Assembly (NCBI GenBank): GCA_951799405.1
Contig: OX637345.1
Coordinates: forward strand, 12,276,001 to 12,340,000
Direction of reading: 5' to 3'
Source: Agapetus fuscipes
Taxonomy: Eukaryota > Arthropoda > Insecta > Trichoptera > Glossosomatidae
DNA: 64,000 nt
The notes below the pieces were generated by a model that saw only the letters and a list, made by a program, of their open reading frames with translations, did no database searches and had not been told where the DNA came from. The translations under genes and the position numbers were made by a program. Below, piece by piece: positions 48,801 to 60,800 of the stretch; positions within the stretch are counted from its first letter, which is position 1; each line of letters begins with the position of its first letter.

Positions 48801-51800
48801 CAGGCCATTTTTAATTTTATAAAGGGTAAGTAAATCAATAAATTTTCGTCTATCAGACAAACTAATTATGTTTAGAAAGGAGTTTAGGTGGATGGGATCA
48901 AAATCCGATATCGGAATTTTAAGTTTAAAATTAATAATTTTTAAGACTTTAATATGGACTTTTTCAATATTATTTATATGGACTGAGTAATGAGGAGACC
49001 AGACAGGTGAGCAATACTCAAGAACACTACGTACAAGCGATGTATATAAAAGTTTTAATGTAGTGATGTCCCTGAAGTCCTTGGTGATGCGATTTATAAA
49101 ACCAAGCATTCTCATACCCTTCGCACAAGCAGAGGCAATGTGCAAAGTAAAAGTCAGCCCACGGTCAAAAATAACTCCAAGATCAGTGACCTCTGTTACC
49201 ACTCGAAGACTGGTTGAATTGAGTGTATAGTCAAAATAAATGGGATTTTTTAATCTGAAAAAGTTCATGACTATACACTTCGAGACATTCAGTGGTAGTT
49301 TATTATTGGAACACCAGACCGCCAGTTTATTCAGTGATAGTTGAAGACTAATACAGTCATCAACACTATCAATAACTTTGAAAAATTTTAAATCATCAGC
49401 AAACATAAGAACGTTAGTGTCAGGAAATTCTTTGGTAATATCGTCGATAAATAAAAGGAAAAGCAGAGGACCCAGGTGAGAGCCCTGAGGAACACCACTA
49501 GTTGGTGTGAAGGAGTAAGATATGAAATTATCTATCTTGACAGCGATAGATCTACATGTAAGGTAGTTTCGGAGCCAAGACAAAAAACTACCAGTCACGC
49601 CCATTCCATGAAGCTTGGTGAGCAGAATATTATGTGATACCCTGTCGAACGCTTTAGAAAAGTCGGTGTAAATAACGTCAACTTGCTTACGGTTCGATAA
49701 TGATTTGGAAAGAAAATTTTCAAAAACCATTAAATTAGAGGAAGTGGAACGGTTTGGTAGAAAACCATGTTGTTGGTCCGAGATAGCTCTGGTAACAACG
49801 TAACGAATTTTCGTAAGAACAAGCTTCTCAAGGAGCTTGGGAATGGCTGATAATATACTAATTGGTCGATAGTTCTTAACGTCATTCCTATCACCAGATT
49901 TGTAGATTGGAGAGAGGTATGACTGCTTCCAAATGGCGGGGAAGCAACCCGAAGAAACAGATAAATTAAAAACTATACACAGAGGTTGAGCCAAAGTATG
50001 TACACAACTTTTTAACATTATTGCTGGAACATTATCAGGGCCGGGATTAGTAAGTGGCTTCAATGATTTAATTTCAGCAATGACGTCAGCTACACTAAAA
50101 GATATATTTGAAAGTCGCAAATCAGTATCTGAAGAAAAGTTAAAAGTACTAAAGTTAGAAGGGTCAACATCGTAAATACTCTTGAAGAAGGTTGCAAATA
50201 GGTTTGCATTTTCTTGGCCATTATTAGATGAAACATCTTCATAGAAAACATTATGAGGTAAGCCAAGATTGTTCTTCTTCATAGAGTTAGCATAAGACCA
50301 GAATTTATTTAAATTAAGGTTGATGGCACATTCTGTATTGGAAATGTAATTTTTGTAACAATTGTTGGACAGGGTTCTACACTCAGTACGTAATCTCTTA
50401 AATTCTCGATAATCAGAAGAAGAGTTAGAAATTTTATATTTAATATGTGCAATTTTCTTATTTTTAATACGATCAATTAAATTGTGACTAAACCATTTGG
50501 GATAGCACCAAGAATAAGAATTAAGCTTGAAAGTAGGTACAAATTTGACGATTGCTTCAGAAAGAATTGAATATAGCTTATTTACAACAATTTCAATATT
50601 AACGTCATCAACAAAAGAGAAATCAGTACTCTGAAGGAATAAATTCATTTGAGCAAAGTCGGCTTTAGAAAAGTTTACAATAGAAGTAGTACTATGGAGG
50701 TTTTGATGAGTATATAATGGAAGAGAGATGGTGAGAGGTGGATGGTAGTTATCAATGGGAACAAGGATATCATATGACTTTATAGTTTTAGCAGCATTAT
50801 CACTGCAAAAAACCAAGTCGAGTGTGCGGTTATGATCATTCGAGATAAAATTCAATTGAAAAAAGTTGAGATAGTTACAAAGATTTAATAAACAAGTTTC
50901 AACCGGTGAAAAGTTCGAGTTGTGAGATTTAGATAAAGAAGGGTCGTCTTCATTCCATGATATGTTAGGCAAATTAAAATCGCCCATTATCAAAAATTTG
51001 GAATGTGGGAACTTACTTCTTGTGAGCTCAACCTCAGATGCAAAATCATTGTAAAGCTCAACGGAAGAATTAGGGGGCAAGTACACGCATGCAATAATGG
51101 AAACAGGTTCGGTAAGGAGCATTACAAAAATTAGTTCGACAGATTTTTTACGGCAGAGGATCATTTTGGACTTAATATTTTTCGTAACCGCGATCAGTAC
51201 ACCACCTCCGCGTGATTTGGTACTTGTACAAGGAGATCGATCACAACGGTAAATATTGAAATTTTTGAGGCCCAGTTCTGAACTATAAATATCGTCCGTT
51301 AGCCAGGTCTCCGTTAAAGCAAATATGTCATACTGAAGGGTGGGAGATCTAACGCGAAAGTCTTGTCTGACACCAAGTAAAATTTGTAACTGGAAGAAAA
51401 AACTTACCCAGTACAATGACGTCAGCAGTTCCTTCACATACACCTGAAGAATTCTTCAGGATCAGTTTGTACTGGCCGCTGTCCGGACGCAGAGTTTTGC
51501 GCACGGTGAGAACGGTGTTACGTTCATACTTGTCTATGGTGATTCTATCAAAACAACCAATCATTTGTTACAGTAAGTGTAGTATACAAATATCTATAGG
51601 AGTATGAAAATTGTTGAAAATAAATCATAGAAATATACCTGTCACCATCATCAACCAATACTGTATCTCCCTTCTTCCATTGTACTTCTGGCTCTGGTTC
51701 ACCACCATATTTGATGTCATAGACAATAACTTGTCCTTTCTTGACCACCAAATTCTGAAGACCATCTCCAATGATAAAGGGTTTGACTGGAAAATGACAA

Positions 51801-54800
51801 TAATGGGATGATTAAATGACAACCTGATGTGAGTCATGGTGGAATTCACTTTTCACTTTTTGCATAAGGTCCTTTTCTTCTAGTTTGCTGGCTTTTGATT
51901 GCATGCCATGCCAATCAATTCACTTTCTATAAAACTAGAATTCAGCATAGGTACTATGAAATAACATACAATTTCTAGAGAGGAAAAGCCGTACACCACA
52001 ACAAATGATGTGTTTTAGACACTAATAAACAACTTAAGTGTAAAGCAATGCTTCGAGTATTAAGAACCACATCTTTAGAATGTGTTTGTTTCTTCCAACT
52101 CAACAATTTTCATTTGGAGAATGACAATGCTAGGTTGGTTAAGGTCAATGTTAGGACTTACCAAATCGGCACTTGGCAATGATTGGTTTTGTGGTGTCAC
52201 TAGGTTCACCGGGACCAGCTCTGTTGATGGCCCTGACTCTGAACTCATAGGTGTTGCCTTCCTTCAGACCATCTTGTGTTGTAGCTGTGCACTCTGGTCC
52301 TACTTCAATACCCTTCAACCATTCCTTGCCGAATTTCTCCTGGAAAATGGAATGAAATGATTCAGCATATTTTCAATATGAGACTACTTACGCTAGCAAC
52401 AGATGATTATGATGACTTAACAAAGTAAAATTCAATTTTAAATAGAAATTGATCTAAAGAATTCTCATTTTGTATATAATAACTACTTAGATGATAGATG
52501 AAAATCTTCAAAGTAAACTTAATTAAAGCTTTTAATAGTTAGAAATGAATAATGTAATCTTTGTATCCACTTCCCAGTCAACAAAATTGAAATCGTAGAA
52601 AGAATATAGGTACAATATAGATGAAGAACTATATATTTTTTTGTAGGCATCAAAGATGAGTCACCTTGTATTCAACAACGTATCCAGTGATGGGAGCACC
52701 ACCGTCGCTGTCGGGCTTGGTCCACTTGATGTCTGCATGGTCCTTGTCCCAATCGGTGAGTTCCACATTCTTGGGTTTCGATGGTTCGTCTGAAAATTGT
52801 CCAAAAAATAAGTGAAATTGATCCATGGAATTGGAAAATCGTCGCGATCAAAGGTTCTCAATTTTTGGTGATTGTCTGCCCTCAAAAGCATAGAAAGCCA
52901 TTCATCTAAATATATGACCTTAAATTGGTCAATCTCAAAAAACTGATATTCCACTATGAGTGGTTAGAGTACGTTGAAAATTAGCTTCTTGTCTTTGCTT
53001 ACTTATTTAGGAGAAAAACGACAACATCACTTACCCCAAGGATCTTTTGCCAAAACTGGCTTGGCGAACAATCCTGGTTCACTGGAGCCCAATTTATTAA
53101 CAGCTCGGATCCTGAACTTATAGGTCTTCTTGGCAATGAGGTCATCCACATGGTAGGTGGCTGGCTGGCCAAATGGCACTTCACCAACATTGTCCCAACC
53201 GGCCTTGAGCGACATGTCCTGCCTCTCAATGACGTACTTGATGATTGGTGAACCACCATCGTCTTCTGATAGCTTCCAGTTGACGGTGCAAGAGTTCTGG
53301 AGGATGTCGCAGACATCAATGTTTTGTGGTGGAGATGGGACATCTAGAAGTAAGTAAGAAAAATAAACTTAGCAAACTGTCAAGTTATTTGGTAAGCAAC
53401 ATATCCTAAAAAATGTATTGAACCTTCTATTTTAAACTTATGGTTCAATTTGAGTCCTCGCTAGCACTTAAATTAATTACTTATGTGCTATTTTAAATGA
53501 GATGATCAAATATTTATTCTGAGAGGTATTTGCTATGCACATACTATCTACCTTATGCAGATACTTGATTTAGATTAGCGATTTTATTGATATGAAGTTT
53601 TGAATACGGATATTGGAATAATGTTATTTCAGTTTCGGATACTGATATGGAATTATTTCGGATATATGCTAGTTTTGGATAGTTTTGGTCATGGATATAA
53701 CCTACAAATAAGAGCATAAATTGTATACACTTTATTCCTAGGTTATCATTTGGTTTCTCAATCACTCATATGAGTATTTATTATAGCTATTCACTTAAAA
53801 CTGCAAAAATAATAACAATATAACATTTGTTATTTCTATAACTTTATTCAATATTATCTGAAACTTTAATTCCGGTTTCGGTTACGGAAACGGAACAGGA
53901 TATTCTTTTATTTTGGATATCCAGTAGTTTCGGTTATGGATACTGATATACGTAACATCCCTGATTTAGATATAGATACAATAGAAAGAGAGAAAGAATC
54001 TTTAAGGAGACTTACTCTGCATGTTGAGCTTAACATCCTTGCTGTCTTCTCCTTGTCCGTTGCTCAGCTTGATCTGGTACATGCCAGACTGCTCCCTGGT
54101 TGGCTTCTTGACCTTGAAGACTATCTTCTCCGTCTCCACGACGACCTCGACCTCCTTGATGGGCAGCGCCTTGCCGTCCTTGAAAAGCTTTGCTTCCACA
54201 GGAGTTTGACGGGTGCCAGTAACTGGAATGATGGACAATGTTTGAAAAAAGGTTGGTTTTAAGATGATATTTGTGATCACAAGATGTGTGCAATCATATT
54301 TTTTAAGACATTTAGGACAGTATTTCATAAGCAAATTCCCATTTATAATATAAATAAATATAAACATTAAAAATAATTAAATTGTTAATTAAAAAAATGA
54401 ACAAAATTGCCTCTCTCTGAACTAATTTGCCTTTTTGAAATATAAAATGATGAGAGGATTCCAATCAGACAATCATCTATTGGTGCCAAATTATACACAT
54501 TAAATCACCTGCCTTTGCCTTTTGAATCATAAAATCAATTGCATGTGCATTTTGAAATAAACATTACATGTTGGGCAATTGTAATATGGAGAATCTTTTG
54601 TATTGTCATTTTGACACATAAAATGATCAGGTGATACTTGACACTTTACAATGCCAATTTGAAACACATAATCACCCATGGTGATATTTTGGAACATTAA
54701 ATCATGAAAAATATATTTTGTACTTAATAACCTGGAATGCCATTTTGACACACAATATTATGTAGCTTTAGAGACATTTTGACACATAATTACATATATG

Positions 54801-57800
54801 TAGTGATTATTAAGACAAATAATCACATATGGAGACATTTTGACTCATTGTCACTACATTGACTACAGTGTCAGTTAGACACATTGGGTTACCTTCCTCT
54901 TGTCAAAACAAACTGCCTGGGCTGGAAGTCTCATCACCACGGTAATTCTTACCTGCCGAATATTGGTAATATTTGTATGAAGACTAATCAGCTCTTGCGG
55001 CCATCTTGGATTGACAGGTCTTCATACAAATATTATCAATATTCGGTAGGTAAGAATTACCGCGGTGATGAGACTTTCAGCCCTGGTATACCATTTGTAA
55101 AAAGTTGTCCTCTACATACCTTTGTAAGGCACCTCCATGACAAAAGGCCTGTCGCAAGGTCCCGCATAGTCGTCGGGACACTCCAGGCTGGGCTTGGACT
55201 CTCCCTTCTTCACAGTGAGGCGGCAGCTGCTGTTCAGCTTGCCCGACTCGCAGAGGATCTCTCCCTCGTCCTCCATCTCCAGCTTGTTGAAGATCAGCTG
55301 GTGCTTGCCTCCTCCAAGGTTCTTGATCTCAACCCTGGGTTCAAGAAAAAAAGTCAATAACTAGCATTCAGATTTAAAAATTCCAGACAGAATCAAGGCA
55401 ATCAAGTCTGGTTGATAGATCAGTGGAATGCTTGCATTCAAAACCAGAGGGATAGGGTTCAAGCCCCCCACAATTATTATTTGAAGAAGCAATTAAAGAA
55501 ACCGAAGAAGTTTGTCGGTGTTATGGCCGAGAGGGCCAAGTGGCCGAACTTTATAGCGTATTTGGAATAGAATAACGTTGGTTCGATCTCCGCTTGGGTC
55601 ATTTGACTTTAACTTTGACCCTGGTTCAACAGATGTTATTGGGTAATTTTTAATTAATAATTCATAAATATAAACAATAATGAATTATTAATTGATGATA
55701 TTAATACCTAATTAATTAAATAAACACACTGTTTCAATTCACTTTTATTATTTTAACTATGTCAAACGTTTTCACCTAAAAAGGCATCCTCAAGACAATG
55801 ATGTGACTTTGGTCATTGTCTTGAGAATGCCTTTTTAGGCGAAAACGTTTGACATAGTTATAATAATAAAAGTGAATTGAAACAGTGTGTTTATTTAATT
55901 AATTATACAATGGACTTTCACTGTGTAAACCACCAAACCCTGAAAAATATTTTAATACCTGTTTCTGGCCTGGCAGAATAGGTTGGTGAATTGCATTCCT
56001 CTTCACAATTTTTTTTTTTTAAATATTAAAAAAAAAGACTGGAAATAATTAGTAAACCAAACTTCTCTTAAAAAAATGATCAAAAGAGAGAGATTTTTTA
56101 AACATGATAGTACTATAGTAGTAATATATAAACCAGCAATTTCTATGTTTCATTATTTTTTACAGGAATAGGATGTCTTTTGAACACATTAAGACTCCAA
56201 AAAGGCATCAAGATAGACTAAAGGGGAGACAAAGGAGGCCAGGTACTTGATCCTTATGAATGTATGTGTCAGAAAGACAAAGAAGTAATTGTAATTATGA
56301 TTGCAAGTTACCTCTCTGATGGTACGATGGGTTCTCCATTGAAGCTCCAGACAGCTTCCGCTGTCTGATCCTGGAGTTCCACATCCAATACCACCTTCTC
56401 GCGCTCAACTGCTTCTGTGTCCTTCAACTTCTTGTTGAAGCGGTTAGAATCTGAGGGAAAAAGAAGAATTCATCACAGTATTGAACTATATTGAATGCAA
56501 AACTTTATTCTCAATGTGGTCTAGAAAATTCCACACAAAAACTGGTAATGTAAAAACAGGTATGCATTCTCTGTATCTGTCAAATCAGCTTGGAGACACC
56601 AGGAATAGATGGTTCTGACTACATGAAGTACCAACCTCATAAAGGTCAAGGCTGTTTGATAAACTGATGTACCTACATATATCTAAATCTAAATCTAAGT
56701 TGCAAAGATATGTATCATTTGAGATTCATATTAAATGCATTCCCACAAGCAGACACGTATAATTTCGCACTCACACAGCCGCATGTGGACCTACAATATA
56801 AAAACCCAATCTCAAATGAACATAAGTCCTGCAACTCTTGCCGACCTTCCCTGAAACAGGGGTGACATTGGCAAAATAAATATATAATATATAGCATAAA
56901 TAAATGAGGGACTAGGATAGAACCTTGTGGAATGCCTCCAAAGAAAAAAGTTCATGTTTTACTTACAGTTGATGATGAGCTCGCATTCTGTCTTGTCAGC
57001 ATTGGACACACAAGAGAACTGTCCAGCATCCGTGACCTTGGCATCCTTGATGATCAGCTTCCTCTTCCTACCCTCCTTCACCACGGTGATGCGTTTGTCA
57101 GGCTTGATCTGTTCAGCTCCCTTGTACCTAAAATTCCCAATTTATTTCATTGATTACTTTGTAAAGATTAAACAGTGGACTAAAAGTGGAATAAAAATGG
57201 ATTAGAAAGAAAGTTATTTGACTTTTTGAGCCACTTCAGTTAATGTTGTTGGAGGTTTGTACTTTTGCCAAACCAGCTTGTTTCAGGGTTTTTAGCCAGG
57301 ATGATCTTTTAGACTTGGAGCTTGTGGATGAAAACTTACCATTTGACGTCTCCGGTGGCATCATCCAGCTCGCAGGCCAGAGTGATGGTCTCCTTCTCAA
57401 TGTGTTGCAGAGATTTGAGGACCTTGGTGAATTTGTAAGGATATTCTGGAAACAAAATAATGTGAAAAGTTCAAAGATTAATGTAGATAAATGAAGTTCC
57501 TACATCAACCTTTTCAGCTTGATTTTCTGAGTAGGTTTAATTCATGTAATGGTGACCCCAAATCTGTCCCAAAGTTGAAACTGCGTGAGGTTGAAATGAA
57601 ATCATTTCCGATCTCAGTAAAAATGTGATGCTGTTAGCAATATTTACAGAGAAGTTAGCCTGCTCATGTAGATTAACAAAGCAACCCAGAACACATCATT
57701 CAAGAGTGGTGTCAAATGGCACAAAACAAAGAATGGTGTAAAAACTTTAGACACCTCATAAGATAACCAAAGTATTGTTTAAGAGGAACACCACCAAGAG

Positions 57801-60800
57801 CCTTTAACAAATAACTAGTTGAAACTTACCAATAATGTTCACTGTTGTCTCAGTCCTTTCTTCTTGCTTATCCAGTCTGCAAGTGTACAAGCCGCTGTCT
57901 TCCAGAATGGGACTCTTGATCATCAGCTTGCAAATACCGGAGAGGTCCTTGCTGATGCTGAACTGGTCTCCGTCTTCCAGCTTCTTGTCTCCATAATACC
58001 AGGCCACGATGGCCAAATTGCTGCTGACGGTACACTCCAAGAGGGTCTCGTGCTTGGTGTAACCGTCCACCTTTTTGGACAAGGGTTTGATGAAGGTGTA
58101 GGTTGGATCCGGTTCTGGAAAAGACAAAGTAAGTTATAAGTGTCATTTAAGAGTTTTATACTCCGAGTTACAGGATGTTGTGCGACGACATCCATACGGC
58201 TTTTCGGTACATAAAATAAGTTATGCCCTCGCCCATGGCTGTAGTCGCCTGGCACATACAACCTTTGGCTCTCCAACAGGGTGGGACTGTCTATTAAGCT
58301 GTTGATGACTCTATGAGAGAGCACCATTAGGAACCTGTTGCGCTTGGTTTCCAGGCTTCTGAAACCTGTTTCCCAAAGTAGCTCCTCATGATGCATATAT
58401 TGTGGAGAATTTCCACGTACCCTCATGAGGAGGTACCTCAGGAATTTCTTTTGAATCTGTTCAATCATATTTATATATTTCCGTAGATGAGGCGTCCACA
58501 CCTCAACAGCGTACTCCAGTTTAGACTGTATAACGTAGCTAAAAATGTCCACCATCGCTCTGGGCTTAGTGAGCAGTTTACACACTCTAATCACCAGTCC
58601 CAGAAGCTGGTAGCACTTGGTCGTCAGCTGCGTTATATGGCTATAGAAGCTTAGTCCTGGATCAAAAACAACTCTCAGATCCCGTATAACATGGTGATCT
58701 TTACCTTAGTTTCTTTCTTCTTCTACCTCACTCTAAATTGGGATTTTACAAAGTCATTACTTTTTGTTCTTCAGCCACAAGTCTTCCATCATCCTTGAGT
58801 TCTCTTACCATCTTAAGCAGCTGAACAATCTTTTCAAAATAGCAAATGGGTCTAAGGAAGATGTATTTTTTCTTACCCTCGACATTGAGGAAACCAGTAC
58901 AGGTGACTCCACCGATTTCAATAGTGTATTTGCCAGTGTCGTCGACCTTGGGGTTGAAGATGATGAGCTGGTAAGAGTCCTGCTCATTCTTGAACTTGTA
59001 CTTGGATCCGGCAAACAACTCCTGGAAATCAGAAAGAAGACAATTAAAGTCTCCGGTGGGATTAAGACCCTAATGAATGATTTGTGATGTTTCAAGTCAC
59101 CTATTGCTTAAATCAGTATGCAGCAATCTAAGTTGCAAAGATATATAAACACTTAAGGCGTGTTATAAAGCTAAATCTGCCGTTTTTGTTTCTTACACTT
59201 TATGGTCTTAGCAAAATAGTTACAGTAATGAAAAAAATCAAGAATGTTATTTGATTTTTTATCTTAATTATAAAGCTTGAACAAAATATATAACTTAAGA
59301 ATTGTCACCACAAAAAAATATTTAAAAAAACGCGTTTTTTTATATTTTTAGCTTTTTTTTCGTGTGTGCTGTATTTTGGATTTTTTTTTTGCTTTTTAAT
59401 TACAGAATTATACATTGTTTAGGTTCCGTACTCAACATTTTTTTTATAATGTCAATAGTTTTTGAGTAAATATGGAAAAACTGAAACTACTAAATGAATT
59501 AAATTTTAATTAAATCAAAGAACACAGTTTTTCCATATTTACTCAAAAACTGTTGACATTATAAAAAAAATGTTGAGTACGGAACCTAAACAATGTATAG
59601 TTCTGTAATTATAAAGCAAAAAAAAATTGCAAAATACAGCACACACGAAAAAAAAGCTATAAATGTAAAAAAAACGCGTTTTTTAAATTTTTTTTTTGTG
59701 GTGGCAATTCTTAAGTTATATATTTTGTTCAAGCTTTATAATTAAGATAAAAAAATAATAAACATGCTTGATTTTTTTCATTACTGTAACTATTTTGCTA
59801 AGACCATAAAGTGTAAGAAACAAAAATGGCAGATTTAGCTTTATAACACGCCTTAAAATTCATACTTAAGCACAAGCTAAAATGTGTAAGTTAGCGCTTA
59901 CACATGCTACATGTGTAGTTACCACAGAAAACCCATTCAGTGAACTTCTTACTGCTTTGTCTCCAAAGGGGTCCCATGTGGTGAGAAGAACCTATTTACT
60001 TTCAAAGGCAAGGAGCCAGCCTTATGCCAACCACTTTACTTTGAAGCAGAGTTTTCCTTATTTCTTGTGAAGGCTGAGTAAGCCTTGCCAGTACTATAAC
60101 GCAACGCAACTATGCTACACATATATCGTAACTTCTTGCCTGCGTTATCCCCGAAGGGGTCGCATGTGGCGCTTCGGGACCTATTTATTTTTACAGGTAA
60201 GGGGGCCGGCCTCACACCAACCACTTTCAGTTGAAGTGGGGGTTTCCCAGCTTTCGGGGGGGCTGGTTCTCATTTCTTGTGAAGGCTGAGTAAACCTTTG
60301 AGATCGAACCCTTGCTCTCGGCATGGAATGCAAGCATTCTACCAATTGAGCTATCGACCTTTTTTACGAGCTTGATCGTCGTCGCTACAAAGCGCCAATT
60401 CTCATCAAGCAAGACCCAGTTGCTGTAAGGCTGGATGGACCTTTGGTGACCGGTCATTGGTAAAGGTTTTATGAATTTTTCAACCCAGCGAAGAGCAAAT
60501 TTGAAAATATAAATGGTATATTTTTTGTGCTCCTCCGGGAATCAAACCTACAACCTTCCCATTCAGTGTCCGCAGTGTTACCACTGAGCTACGGACCGGT
60601 CTACTATGATTTTGAATTTTTAATAAGCACAGAAACGGGATATCCTTTCTGACACCCCTGATGGCGATTGAACCCTTGCTTATCGCTTCAAGCGTTCTAC
60701 CAACGGGTCATCACAATGGACTCAGCACAAATTTTAAAAGATTTTTTTACACCAGGCAAACGTCACACTTCTATGAGACTTAGGTCCTTAGCAATCAATT

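Larger units (their letters stand above)
48097..51360 (-). mobile_element. Jockey/CR1-type non-LTR retrotransposon, 5'-truncated
   Basis: About 3.26 kb in the same orientation as the host gene, inside the intron between exons 13 and 14. The 3' end is a TAAA run (48097-48126 as TTTA on the plus strand). The 5' end is cut within the endonuclease domain about 50 bp from the exon 13 donor. An uninterrupted 2.8-kb frame suggests a young insertion. Confidence 0.88.

Noticed and set aside
51361..51443. Upstream methionine extension of the LINE frame
   Set aside because: It reads antiphase through projectin exon 13 and its donor, so it is a chance continuation and not the native N terminus.
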